Source of the DNA: Arcobacter roscoffensis
Lineage (GTDB): Bacteria > Campylobacterota > Campylobacteria > Campylobacterales > Arcobacteraceae
Assembly (NCBI RefSeq): GCF_024267655.1
Contig: NZ_CP100595.1
Location: 1,488,001-1,552,000, forward strand
DNA: 64,000 nucleotides
Direction: 5' to 3'
Shown here: positions 1 through 8,977 of the stretch, piece by piece
How the letters are laid out: each line of letters starts with the position of its first letter
How positions within the stretch are numbered: the stretch's first letter is position 1
Notes under the pieces: model-generated
Told to the model about the DNA's origin: nothing
The model's database searches: none
Seen by the model: only the letters and a program-made list of their open reading frames with translations
Made by a program: the position numbers and the translations under genes

Positions 1-36
1 CTTGATCCAAAAATTCAAGAAATAGGTAATAGATAA
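1..36 (+). CDS. 3' end of an upstream gene (partial)
   Basis: The first 12 codons are open and end in TAA at 34-36. This stop shares one base with the ATG of the LapD-like gene, so the two are translationally coupled. Only eleven residues are visible, so the product cannot be identified. LapD-type receptors often sit next to a LapG-like transglutaminase-type cysteine protease, which makes such a gene a reasonable guess, but this is context only. Confidence 0.45.
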   Translation, partial: LDPKIQEIGNR

Positions 37-2219
37 TGAAAAAAACTATGAATAAATATACAAATAATAATATTAGAAATACTTCTATATTATCTGTAAT
101 ATTTATTGTACTTTTTTTGTCTTCTTCTTATTTATTTTATAAAAACTATAAAGATAACTTAGTTGAAAGAACGAAGAACAGTTTTCAATTAAATTTAAAC
201 TATTTAAATAATTATTTTGAAGATAATATCTTAGTAAAAAGAGAAAACACTTTATTAGAAATTGATAAATCAGTTGATTTGAAACTATTTAAACAAATAA
301 AAGTAGACTATAATAGGTTTATTTTTGATAAAAATTCTTTAGTTGATTCAGTAGCTAACTTTGATGATAAGTCATGGAAAATGACAGAAACATTAGTTGA
401 TGCTAATTTTGGCTTTATTCAAGAAGTTGAAGGAAGTTCATACTTTGAGTTTATTCCATCAAATAATTTTGAGCAAAACCAAGCTTTGCAAATTAGATTT
501 CAACTTTATAAAAAAGGTGAAATTCAAAACTTTTTAACACAAATCAATTTTTCAAATTTAGAAATGAAAAAAACTATGGATGGAGACAAATTCTTTTCAT
601 TTGTAAGTACTTTAATTGATTTAGATTTTTCCTCAAAAGTATATGATTTAGTGATTGATGATATTAAAGTAGCTACAATTACTTATGGTTTAAACAGTTA
701 TTTTGTGAAAAAAGAGCTTCAAGATTTTTTATTAAAACTTATATTATTTACTTTTGTTATGACTTTTCCTATTATTTTCGTAATTGCTTTTTATCATAGA
801 TATGTATTTAAAAAGTATGTGAATGAACCTATTATTTATTTAAACAAACATCTTGATAAGATTATAAATAATAAGTTTGCAACTATAGAAAAAAATAAGT
901 TTGAGGGAACACCTCAAATTGTAGAACTTACACAAAAAGTATCTAAAATGTCATCTAAAATTGCAGCTTTAACAAATGAATTAAACATGAACAAAGAGTC
1001 TTTAGAACTTAAAGTTTCTACTGATACATTAACAGGATTACCAAATAAAAAGATATTTGATTTTGATTTAAAAAATATGTTTATTACTTCAACTTCTGGA
1101 TATGTATTTATTATAAAAATTGATGGCTTAGCAACAATTAGTAAAAAACATGATAGTGGGTATATAAATAACTTTATTGAACACTATTCAAGTGTAATAA
1201 AAAATACAATTTATTCTCATAGTAAATCTGATAATAAAATCTATAGGTTTTATGGTTCTCAGTTTGCAGTTATTTCTAAAAATATTGATGATAAAGAAGC
1301 TCAAGAAATTTCACAAGCTTTAGTAGATGATATAGTAAGTAAGATGAGTTCAGGTTTTGATGTACCAGATGAATTAGTTCAAGTTGGTGCTACATCTATT
1401 GATTTATATGGAACAATTGAAAGTGTTTTAAATTCTGCAAATGAAGCTTATGATAAATCTAAACAATTAGGAAATAATAAAGCTTATATTATTACAGAGA
1501 AAGATGTTTCTAAAAATTATGAAAAAATAGATAGTAATGTAAAAGAAATCATATCTGAATCTAAATTTGATATTAGTTTTGTATTAGATACATATTCATT
1601 TGATAAACCTGATGAGATTATCATGAAAGAGTTAGCTCCACAATTATTTGATCATAATGGTGAGAAACTATTGATAGGTTCTTTTGTATCTGTTGCTGAA
1701 AAGCTTGGAGTTATCAAAGAGTTTGATAAGCAAGTTGTTGAAAAAGCAGTTGAATATATTAAAAACACAAACTGTAATTTTGAAATAGCAGTAAACTTAT
1801 CTTTTAGCACTATTAAAGATAACTCTTTTATTAAATGGCTTGAAGAATACTCTTTAGAAAACAAAGAAGTTATTAATAAAGTTGTATTTAGTATTACTGC
1901 TTATAGTGCTTTTTTACATAAAATAGATTTTATTAGATTTGTAAATACATGTTCTGAAATGAACTTAAAAACAATTCTTAAGAGATACAAAAATGAAGAC
2001 TATCCTTTAGAGCAGTTAGAAAAGTTAGCAATTACATATATAAGAATGCATAAAGATTATACTACAGGTTTTGCTAATGATGTAGTAAAAAAACATAAGG
2101 TAAAAAATACACTAATTTTCGGACAGCTAAACAATATAAATATTATCGCTGATAGTGTTAAATTAGATTTAGATTATGAATTATTAGATAGGTTAGGGGC
2201 TTATGGTACTAGTAAATAA
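36..2219 (+). CDS. LapD-like c-di-GMP receptor (degenerate GGDEF-EAL membrane protein)
   Basis: Inner-membrane protein of 727 residues. A transmembrane helix (about 15-36) is followed by a periplasmic domain (about 37-225) of LapD/MoxY-like layout, a second helix (about 228-253), a HAMP-like linker, a GGDEF-type domain (about 330-480) and an EAL-type domain (about 500-727). Both enzymatic signatures are lost: the GGDEF position reads FYGSQF and the EAL position reads KEL. This fits a c-di-GMP receptor rather than an enzyme. In LapD/LapG systems the receptor sequesters a periplasmic protease that releases surface adhesins. The start overlaps the preceding stop by one base. The next gene begins inside this one, so it lies in an operon with the lipoprotein that follows. 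Receptor class is well supported; the adhesin-retention role is inferred. Confidence 0.8.
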   Translation: MKKTMNKYTNNNIRNTSILSVIFIVLFLSSSYLFYKNYKDNLVERTKNSFQLNLNYLNNYFEDNILVKRENTLLEIDKSVDLKLFKQIKVDYNRFIFDKNSLVDSVANFDDKSWKMTETLVDANFGFIQEVEGSSYFEFIPSNNFEQNQALQIRFQLYKKGEIQNFLTQINFSNLEMKKTMDGDKFFSFVSTLIDLDFSSKVYDLVIDDIKVATITYGLNSYFVKKELQDFLLKLILFTFVMTFPIIFVIAFYHRYVFKKYVNEPIIYLNKHLDKIINNKFATIEKNKFEGTPQIVELTQKVSKMSSKIAALTNELNMNKESLELKVSTDTLTGLPNKKIFDFDLKNMFITSTSGYVFIIKIDGLATISKKHDSGYINNFIEHYSSVIKNTIYSHSKSDNKIYRFYGSQFAVISKNIDDKEAQEISQALVDDIVSKMSSGFDVPDELVQVGATSIDLYGTIESVLNSANEAYDKSKQLGNNKAYIITEKDVSKNYEKIDSNVKEIISESKFDISFVLDTYSFDKPDEIIMKELAPQLFDHNGEKLLIGSFVSVAEKLGVIKEFDKQVVEKAVEYIKNTNCNFEIAVNLSFSTIKDNSFIKWLEEYSLENKEVINKVVFSITAYSAFLHKIDFIRFVNTCSEMNLKTILKRYKNEDYPLEQLEKLAITYIRMHKDYTTGFANDVVKKHKVKNTLIFGQLNNINIIADSVKLDLDYELLDRLGAYGTSK

Positions 2220-3018
2220 AACAAAAATTCTGCAAATAGTATGCACTTTTACTATTGCTACTTTTTTTACTGCATGTGCAGTAAGTAATGAAAACTTAAA
2301 TAAAGAAAAACCATATACAAAAAAAGTATATAAAAATATAAATAAAGATGCTGTATTGGAAGCTTCAAAAAAAGTATTTATGTATTCAGGAAATAGAGAT
2401 TTCTTAATAGATTCATATAGAGATAGTATTTATGTTGTTAAACCAAAATTAGTAGTTAGACTTTTTAGTGCTTATACTACAGAAGATAAATGGGCTATAT
2501 CAGTTGAAGAAAAAGATAAAACAACAAATGTAAAATTAAATATTAAAAGAATTGAAGCTTATGATGAAGATAATCCTATTTACTTTAAAAAGCCTTTATA
2601 TAAGTTTTTCTGGAAAAGATTAGATTTTATGTTAGGATTAAATAAAGAGTGGCCAAAATGTGAGGATTATGTCTTAGGAGATTCTGCTTTATGTGATGGT
2701 GACCTTTGGGATACTATAACTCCAAATAAATATGATGTTTTGAAAAACATCTCATTTGATGATAAAATAAAAGTAAGAAATATTGATCAATACGGTGATG
2801 ATATTTTAAGTAAAGATATTGAGTTAAGTGTAGATGAAGATACAAGTAAAGACATTCTATTAGATGATAAAGAAGAGAATTTAGATGAAGAAATAGATGA
2901 AAAAAATCTAAATATTATTGATGAAGAAATAGATAAATTAAATAAAGAAGTAAATGAAAATATAGACGCAACACTTGATAAAATAAAAGTAAACGAAGAA
3001 ATGAAAGATAAAGAATAA
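2203..3018 (+). CDS. Putative lipoprotein with acidic C-terminus
   Basis: 271 residues. The N-terminus has a short basic stretch, a hydrophobic core and a lipobox (FTAC) with the lipidated Cys near residue 25, so it is probably an outer-membrane or periplasmic lipoprotein. The middle part (about 45-185) looks like a small folded domain with several Trp and Tyr. The last ~85 residues are very rich in Asp, Glu and Lys and probably form a coiled or disordered tail. The start lies 17 bases inside the LapD-like gene. I do not recognise the family. Genetic coupling suggests a role with the c-di-GMP receptor at the cell surface, but that is inference. Confidence 0.7.
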   Translation: MVLVNKTKILQIVCTFTIATFFTACAVSNENLNKEKPYTKKVYKNINKDAVLEASKKVFMYSGNRDFLIDSYRDSIYVVKPKLVVRLFSAYTTEDKWAISVEEKDKTTNVKLNIKRIEAYDEDNPIYFKKPLYKFFWKRLDFMLGLNKEWPKCEDYVLGDSALCDGDLWDTITPNKYDVLKNISFDDKIKVRNIDQYGDDILSKDIELSVDEDTSKDILLDDKEENLDEEIDEKNLNIIDEEIDKLNKEVNENIDATLDKIKVNEEMKDKE

Positions 3019-3032
3019 TAAAAGGCTTTAAT

Positions 3033-3968
3033 ATGTTAAAACTTTTGATTATATTAGGAATACTTTTTTCAAGCATAAATGCAATAACTTTTGAAGATGC
3101 TTCAAAAAGTTTGAAAGAAAAGAAGTATTTTCAAGCCTATGAAGAACTACTTATTTTAGCAGCAAACAATAGCTCTGATGCTCAATATAATCTAGGCTTG
3201 ATGAATTATAAAGGTCTCGGAGTTGAAAAGAGCTATGAATTAGCAGCTTTTTGGTATGAAAAAGCAGCCAAAAACTCTAATATAAGAGCATTAAATAACT
3301 TAGCTCATATGTACTTTATGGGAAAGGGTGTTAAGAAAGATAAAACTAAAGCAAAAGAGTATTATTTATTAGCAGCCAAAAAAGGATATGCTCTTGCTCA
3401 ATTAAATCTTGGAATGATTTATGAACTTTCACCAAAAGAAGAGAGTTTAAAACAAGCATATTTTTGGTATGAAAAAGCAGCAGTTCAAGGAGTGATTTTA
3501 GCTCAAAATAATTTAGCTTCTATGTATTACTATGGAAAAGGAATTCCAAAAGATATAAAAAAAGCTATTTACTGGTTTGAACAAGCAAGTAAAGCCAATA
3601 ATGAGGTGGCTTTATTTAATCTAGGGGTAATTTATCTAGTAGGGGATGATACAGATAAAAATATTAATAGAGCTGTTAGTCTTTTAGAAAAATCAGCAGA
3701 TAAAGGCAATGTAAAAGCGCAACTAAAAATTGCAGATGTGTATAGACTAGGTAATGATGTAAGTCAGAACTATACTAAAGCATTTAAATACTATGAAATG
3801 GCAGCTAATCAAGGAAGAACCAAAGCTATGTTTTATCTAGGCTTTTTTTATTACAATGGTCATGGAATAGCAAAGAATCGAAATGAGGCTACAATATGGC
3901 TTAGAAAAGCAAAAGCCTTAGGTCATAAAAGATCAGCTAACTTTTTAAAAGTCCATAATTTAGATTAA
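3033..3968 (+). CDS. Exported Sel1-repeat (TPR-like) protein
   Basis: 311 residues with an N-terminal signal peptide (about 1-18). Seven or so Sel1-like repeats of about 36 residues follow, recognisable by the recurring pattern A-x-x-(N/L)-L-x-x-(M/I)-Y-x-x-G and W-(Y/F)-E-K-A-A. Sel1 repeats form alpha-alpha solenoids that act as protein-binding scaffolds; in Helicobacter the related Hcp proteins are secreted and Cys-rich, but this one lacks the regular Cys pairs. It lies 14 bases after the lipoprotein gene in the same direction and is probably the last gene of the LapD-like operon, since a tRNA with its own promoter follows. Family call is secure; partner and function unknown. Confidence 0.85.
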   Translation: MLKLLIILGILFSSINAITFEDASKSLKEKKYFQAYEELLILAANNSSDAQYNLGLMNYKGLGVEKSYELAAFWYEKAAKNSNIRALNNLAHMYFMGKGVKKDKTKAKEYYLLAAKKGYALAQLNLGMIYELSPKEESLKQAYFWYEKAAVQGVILAQNNLASMYYYGKGIPKDIKKAIYWFEQASKANNEVALFNLGVIYLVGDDTDKNINRAVSLLEKSADKGNVKAQLKIADVYRLGNDVSQNYTKAFKYYEMAANQGRTKAMFYLGFFYYNGHGIAKNRNEATIWLRKAKALGHKRSANFLKVHNLD

Positions 3969-4004
3969 GCATAAATTTTAAGAATACTTCAATAATAATT
4001 TGAA

Positions 4005-4010
4005 TATAAT
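4005..4010 (+). promoter_or_regulatory. -10 box of the tRNA-Glu gene
   Basis: A perfect TATAAT lies 17 bases before the mature tRNA 5' end. No good -35 hexamer is seen upstream, which is normal for sigma-70 promoters in Campylobacterota. Confidence 0.6.
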
Positions 4011-4027
4011 TGCAGTCTTCAAAATAT

Positions 4028-4103
4028 GACCCCGTCGTCTAGCGGCCAAGGACCTTAGGATTTCCTCCTAAAGACGTGTGTTCGAATCACACTGGGGTCG
4101 CCA
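4028..4103 (+). tRNA. tRNA-Glu (anticodon TTC)
   Basis: A complete 76-base cloverleaf. The acceptor stem GACCCCG pairs with TGGGGTC (one G-U), followed by G73 and an encoded CCA. The D arm has the GTCTAGCGG sequence typical of tRNA-Glu. The anticodon stem TTAGG/CCTAA encloses the seven-base loop ATTTCCT, giving anticodon TTC. The T arm is GTGTG-TTCGAAT-CACAC. Confidence 0.97.
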
Positions 4104-4218
4104 ATTTCTACAATATTTCAAAATCTTCAAATTTCACATTTTAAATATAGCTTTTTTATATTAAATTAAGTTTTCTTTTATAGAATAAAGTAATATTTTA
4201 TTACTAAAAGGATGAAAA

Positions 4219-4353
4219 ATGAAAATGGATTACTATGACTCTTGTTACAGTTCAGGTTTAAGTTCTATGGATATTTTATCTCAGTTCAAGCTTCAAGGTA
4301 TGTTTATTGTGGGTACTATTTTAACTAGTTCTTTTTTTGTGCTAGTTACTTAA
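4219..4353 (+). CDS. Small hypothetical membrane protein (44 aa)
   Basis: An ATG at 4219 follows the Shine-Dalgarno-like AAAAGGA (4206-4212) with a good spacing of six bases and opens 44 codons to TAA at 4351. The product starts MKMDYYDSCYSSG and ends in a hydrophobic segment of about 18 residues (GMFIVGTILTSSFFVLV), which looks like one C-terminal membrane helix. It stands alone between tRNA-Glu and the convergent BCCT transporter gene. I do not recognise a family. Start and ribosome site make it a credible small protein; function unknown. Confidence 0.6.
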   Translation: MKMDYYDSCYSSGLSSMDILSQFKLQGMFIVGTILTSSFFVLVT

Positions 4354-4366
4354 ATAGAAAAAGCCT

Positions 4367-6013
4367 TTATTTATATTCAGGCTCTTCTATTTTTTTGACA
4401 TTTGGATTTAGTTCATCAATAATAGTGGCTTCTTCACCCACTTCTTTTTCTAAAATCCATGGTTCTCTAGCACTTAAAGTTTCATTACCTGATCTTACTG
4501 CAGTGTCTTCTAAGCTTAGACTTTTTAAAAGTCCTGCAATCATTATCATGATAATAATAGAAAAAGGAAGTGCAGCTGTAATTACTGCTGCTTGAAGTGT
4601 CTCTAAGCCACCTGCTATTATAAGTACACCAGTTAATAGTGTAAGAATTACTCCCCACAAGCCTCTATGAAGTGATGGAGGATTTGTTGAACCTGCTGAT
4701 AATATTGTTGTGATTACAAGTGTTCCAGCATTTGCTGATGTTATTAAATATGTAGCAATTAGTACTATCATTAGAAATGACATTATATCTCCTAATTCAC
4801 CCAAATTTAGATTATCAAGCATTGTAAAAAGTGCTCCTGATACATCATTGTTTACAGCTGTTACAATATCTTTTTGCATAAAAAGTTGTTCATAAAGTGC
4901 AGTCCCACCAAATAAACCAATCCAAATAATTGTAATTAAAGTTGGTGTTAGAAGTACTCCTGCAACAAACTCACCAAAGGTTCTTCCCCTAGAAATTCTT
5001 GCAATGAACATACCAACAAATGGCGACCATGCAATCCACCAACCCCAGAAGAAAACTGTCCACACAGCTTGCCAATTGGTATCATGAGTTACATTTGTAT
5101 GAAAAGTAAGTCTTAAAATATTTTGTATATAATCACCTGTTGATTCTATTGTAAGACCTATTAAATATTGAGTTGGCCCAAAAATAAGTAAAAATCCTAA
5201 TGCTATTATACTTAGCCAAAAGTTACCAACGGAAAGTAGTTTTACACCTTTATTAACACCTGATAATACTGAGACCGTAGCTATTAACATGATTATTACC
5301 ATTACTATTATTTGTAAAGTTGTTGAAGTATTTATATTTAATACTTCTTTTAAACCTGAGTTCATTTGCTCAACTCCTAAACCAAGAGTTGTTGCAATAC
5401 CAAAGATTGTACCAATAACTGCTAGGACATCTACAATATCACCAATTATTCCATCTGTATGACGACCTAAAATAGGGTATAATGCAGAACGAATAGTCAA
5501 AGGATAATCATGTCTAAAAGAAAAATATGCCATAGTAATAGCAATAAATGAAAATATTGCCCAACCATTTAAACCCCAGTGAAAGTATGTTAGACTCATA
5601 CCTTTTATCGCAGCTTCAGGTGTCATAGCTGTACCTGTAAATGGATTTTCTTGAAACTGTATAATTGGTTGTGCTACTGACCAAAAAAGAATACCCACTC
5701 CTGTTCCTGCTGCAAAAAGCATAGAAACCCAAGAAAAGAAAGTAAATTCAGGTTGTTCTAAATCTCCACCTAATCTTATATTTTTATATCTTCCCATACC
5801 AAGCCAAATCATAAAAAAGAGTAAAAATGCAACTAAAAGTACATAATACCACTCTAAAAAAGGGTTTAAATACTCTCTAATTATTACAAAAAAATCTGCA
5901 CTTTTTACAGGAAAATATCCAGTTAAAAATACTGCTAATAAAATCAAAAAAATTGTAATTAATGACATGTTTTTATTCATACCTTTAAAAAACCCAATAT
6001 TTGCAATATTCAT
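4367..6013 (-). CDS. BCCT family osmoprotectant transporter
   Basis: 548 residues with about twelve transmembrane helices. Betaine/carnitine/choline transporters take up quaternary ammonium compatible solutes, usually with Na+ or H+, as a response to salt. The family signature is clear in the eighth-helix region, with WGWW at about residues 323-326 followed by SPFVGMFIARISRGRT. A second conserved stretch, GVGILFWSVAQP, is in the first third. The charged C-terminal tail (about 510-548) is where osmosensing is regulated in the family. The gene is monocistronic and convergent with the small ORF at 4219. The substrate (glycine betaine, choline or ectoine) cannot be read from the sequence. Confidence 0.92.
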   Translation of the reverse strand: MNIANIGFFKGMNKNMSLITIFLILLAVFLTGYFPVKSADFFVIIREYLNPFLEWYYVLLVAFLLFFMIWLGMGRYKNIRLGGDLEQPEFTFFSWVSMLFAAGTGVGILFWSVAQPIIQFQENPFTGTAMTPEAAIKGMSLTYFHWGLNGWAIFSFIAITMAYFSFRHDYPLTIRSALYPILGRHTDGIIGDIVDVLAVIGTIFGIATTLGLGVEQMNSGLKEVLNINTSTTLQIIVMVIIMLIATVSVLSGVNKGVKLLSVGNFWLSIIALGFLLIFGPTQYLIGLTIESTGDYIQNILRLTFHTNVTHDTNWQAVWTVFFWGWWIAWSPFVGMFIARISRGRTFGEFVAGVLLTPTLITIIWIGLFGGTALYEQLFMQKDIVTAVNNDVSGALFTMLDNLNLGELGDIMSFLMIVLIATYLITSANAGTLVITTILSAGSTNPPSLHRGLWGVILTLLTGVLIIAGGLETLQAAVITAALPFSIIIMIMIAGLLKSLSLEDTAVRSGNETLSAREPWILEKEVGEEATIIDELNPNVKKIEEPEYK

Positions 6014-6165
6014 ACTCTCTCCTAAAAATTTAATTATTATTTCTCCTAGCCTAACAAATGAATCTTAAATGGCATTTAATAAAGGCCGATTTTATAGAAC
6101 TTTTTAAACCGATAATTAGATTTTTTTAGATAAAATCTTATAAATTTAGACTAAATGGATTTTAT

Positions 6166-7200
6166 ATGATAGTAAATATTACTTTACCAAATAACACATC
6201 TTACGATATTACGATTGATAAATTAAATGATATACATTTTGATACAAAAGTAGTTGTGGTTACTAACCCAACAGTTAGTGGTTTTCATCTTGATTACTTA
6301 AAAAAATACTTAAGTGCAAAAGAGTTAAGTGTTGTAACTATTCCTGATGGGGAAGAGTACAAAAATATGAGTACAATCGATATGATTTTAAATCATTGTT
6401 TTGAACATAGACTTGATAGAAAATCACTATTAGTTGCTTTTGGTGGTGGAGTAATTGGTGATATGACAGGTTTTGCCGCTTCTATTTATCAAAGAGGAAT
6501 TAACTTTGTTCAAATTCCTACAACACTTCTTTCTCAAGTTGATGCAAGTGTTGGTGGTAAAACAGGTATAAATAATAAATATGGGAAAAATCTAATTGGG
6601 GCTTTTCATCAACCAAAAGCTGTTTTAATTGATCCAAGTATGTTAAAAACTTTACCAAAAAGAGAGTTTGGAGCAGGAGTAGCTGAAATAGTTAAAATGG
6701 CAGTTACTTTTAATAAAGACTTTTTTGAATGGTTAGAACAAAATGATTTAACAAGTGATGAGAATATAAAAATTGCCATTGCAAAATCTGTAGAAACAAA
6801 AGCTGATGTTGTATCAAAGGATGAAAAAGAACATGGTATAAGAGCAGCTCTTAATTATGGACATACTTTTGGGCATGTAATTGAAAATGAAACAAACTAC
6901 AATACTTACTTACATGGAGAAGCTGTAGGTATTGGAATGGTTATGGCAAATAAACTAGCTGTTAAAGTTGGACTTATGAATGAAGAAGAAGCACTAAGAG
7001 TGAAAAATTTACTTGAAAAATATGACATTCCTACTTCATATAGTATAAAAGATGTGGAAGACTTCTATGAACACTTTTTCTTAGATAAAAAATCACTTGA
7101 TAACAAAATCAAGTTTATTTTACCTAAAGGTTTAGGTGATTGTGTTATTACTGATGAAGTAAGTAAAAATGATGTTATTGAGGTTTTAAAGGAATTCTAA
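6166..7200 (+). CDS. aroB: 3-dehydroquinate synthase
   Basis: 344 residues, close to other bacterial AroB proteins. It converts DAHP to 3-dehydroquinate, the second step of the shikimate pathway, in the cytoplasm with NAD+ and a divalent metal. The NAD-binding signature GGGVIGDMTGFAAS is at about 93-106. The PTTLLSQVDASVGGKTG stretch and the metal ligands in HGEAVGIGM and NYGHTFGH are present. It is the first gene of a run that continues with an MscS channel (one base gap), mtaB, an FtsH-like ATPase, bioV and mogA. The same order of the first genes is known to me from Helicobacter and Campylobacter. Confidence 0.96.
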   Translation: MIVNITLPNNTSYDITIDKLNDIHFDTKVVVVTNPTVSGFHLDYLKKYLSAKELSVVTIPDGEEYKNMSTIDMILNHCFEHRLDRKSLLVAFGGGVIGDMTGFAASIYQRGINFVQIPTTLLSQVDASVGGKTGINNKYGKNLIGAFHQPKAVLIDPSMLKTLPKREFGAGVAEIVKMAVTFNKDFFEWLEQNDLTSDENIKIAIAKSVETKADVVSKDEKEHGIRAALNYGHTFGHVIENETNYNTYLHGEAVGIGMVMANKLAVKVGLMNEEEALRVKNLLEKYDIPTSYSIKDVEDFYEHFFLDKKSLDNKIKFILPKGLGDCVITDEVSKNDVIEVLKEF

Positions 7201-7201
7201 A

Positions 7202-8959
7202 TTGATTAAAAAAATAGTATTATCTGCTTTATTTGTTTTTTCTTTTTCATTTGCACAAGAGAGTGTAATTTCAAATGATGTAATTGCCCCAGAAGATAAA
7301 GCAGTTGTTGATGAAATTGAACAAAAGATGATAAAACAAAGGTTTGATGCTGCTCAAAAAGAGCTTGAAGCAGAAAAAGCAAGAGAGTTAGCTGAGAAAA
7401 AAGCAAGAGAAATTAATATGCAAAATCTTGCTAAAATAAATGTTTTATTAGAAAAAATTAGAATAATCGATTTAGAATTAAAAGATAATATTTTATTAAA
7501 AAGATATTCAAACTATATTTCTTATAGTAAAATTTCAACGGAACTTGCAAATTTTAAAAAAGATCTACTACATAAGAAAAAAATTCAAAATGAAGAAAAA
7601 CTATATCAATTACACAATAAGATAAAAGTAAAAGAGAATGAATTAGAGCTTATTAAAGAGTATAAAGGTTCACCTATTGGTGGACTTATTAATCCTCCTG
7701 AAATAGAAGAGTATCAAGAAATCACTAATCCTTTTGGAATTATAAATGCTTTATCTCATATCAAAAGACTTGAAGATAATAAAAAACAATTCAAAAACTT
7801 AGAAAAAGATATTGAAAATTTAGCTTTAAAACTTGATAGAGAACTTGTTTTATATTTAGAACTATTTAATTTAGATCAAAAAAGTATTTATAAAGATAAA
7901 ATCACTTTCTTAGATAAACAGAAAAAAGATTTTAATATGGTTTTAGAGATTGTATCAACAACGCAAATTGTTTATACAAGAAAGATCGAACAAGTTATTT
8001 TAGAGATAAAAGACCAAATATCTCAACAAGTTCAGAAAATCATAATCATCTTAGCAATTATTGTTATTTTATGGTTAATTACATTTTTAGTAAAACTTAC
8101 TCTTAAAAAGTACTTCTCTCAAAATGAGAGTTACTATATGACAAACAAAGTCATAAACTTTACAGTTGTATTTTTAGTAATTATGGTAATACTTTTTTCA
8201 TACATAGATAATGTATCTTATGTAGTAACAATCTTAGGTTTCGCATCTGCGGGTATTGCTATTGCACTTAAAGATTGGTTTATGTCTATTTTTGGATGGA
8301 TGGTTATTGTAACATCAGGTTCTATTCAAGTTGGGGATAGAATAAAAGTTACAAGAAATGGATTAGAAGTAGTTGGAGATGTTCTTGATATTTCTCTATT
8401 TAAAATTACAATTAGAGAAGATATTACTTACACTTCATATACAGTAAATAGAAGAACAGGTAGAATTTTCTTTATTCCAAATAACTATGTTTTCTCTGAA
8501 ATGATTGCAAACTACACTCATGCAGGCCTTAGAACAGTTTGGGATGGTATTGATGTTACTATTACTTTTGATTCCAACCACAAAAAAGCCCAGAGAATTG
8601 TAAAAGATATTTTAAAACATTACTCAAAAGGATATACTGATATTACAAGAAAACAGTTATCTAAAATGAGAAGTAAATATCAGTTAAGAGCTACAGGCGT
8701 AGAACCAAGAGTGTTTACTTTTGCAGAAACACATGGTATGGTTATTTCAGGATGGTATCTTACGAATTCTTATGCTGCATTACAGCTAAGAAGTACTATG
8801 TCTCCTGAGATTATCAGTGCATTTATGAAAGAAGATGATATTCATATTGCATACCCAACTCAACAAATTAATATTAATAAAACAGATAATGCATACGGCG
8901 TTGCAGTTCATAAAAAGAATGTGCCAAGCGAATTAGAAGATGCAATTATTAAAAGATAA
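7202..8959 (+). CDS. MscS-family mechanosensitive channel with long exported N-terminal domain
   Basis: 585 residues. The start is a TTG one base after the aroB stop, supported by AAAGGA (7190-7195) inside the end of aroB; no ATG fits as well. A signal peptide (1-18) leads into a long, coiled-coil-rich periplasmic region (about 20-275), then a transmembrane helix (about 280-300), two more helices (about 315-365) and the MscS pore/beta domain. The pore-lining helix has the Gly/Ala-rich pattern GFASAGIAIALKDW, and GWMVIVTSGSIQVGDRI marks the start of the beta domain. Such channels release solutes during hypo-osmotic shock. The fused coiled-coil domain makes this larger than E. coli MscS (286 residues). 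Confidence 0.88.
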   Translation: MIKKIVLSALFVFSFSFAQESVISNDVIAPEDKAVVDEIEQKMIKQRFDAAQKELEAEKARELAEKKAREINMQNLAKINVLLEKIRIIDLELKDNILLKRYSNYISYSKISTELANFKKDLLHKKKIQNEEKLYQLHNKIKVKENELELIKEYKGSPIGGLINPPEIEEYQEITNPFGIINALSHIKRLEDNKKQFKNLEKDIENLALKLDRELVLYLELFNLDQKSIYKDKITFLDKQKKDFNMVLEIVSTTQIVYTRKIEQVILEIKDQISQQVQKIIIILAIIVILWLITFLVKLTLKKYFSQNESYYMTNKVINFTVVFLVIMVILFSYIDNVSYVVTILGFASAGIAIALKDWFMSIFGWMVIVTSGSIQVGDRIKVTRNGLEVVGDVLDISLFKITIREDITYTSYTVNRRTGRIFFIPNNYVFSEMIANYTHAGLRTVWDGIDVTITFDSNHKKAQRIVKDILKHYSKGYTDITRKQLSKMRSKYQLRATGVEPRVFTFAETHGMVISGWYLTNSYAALQLRSTMSPEIISAFMKEDDIHIAYPTQQININKTDNAYGVAVHKKNVPSELEDAIIKR

Positions 8960-8977
8960 ATTAAGGACAAATATTTA

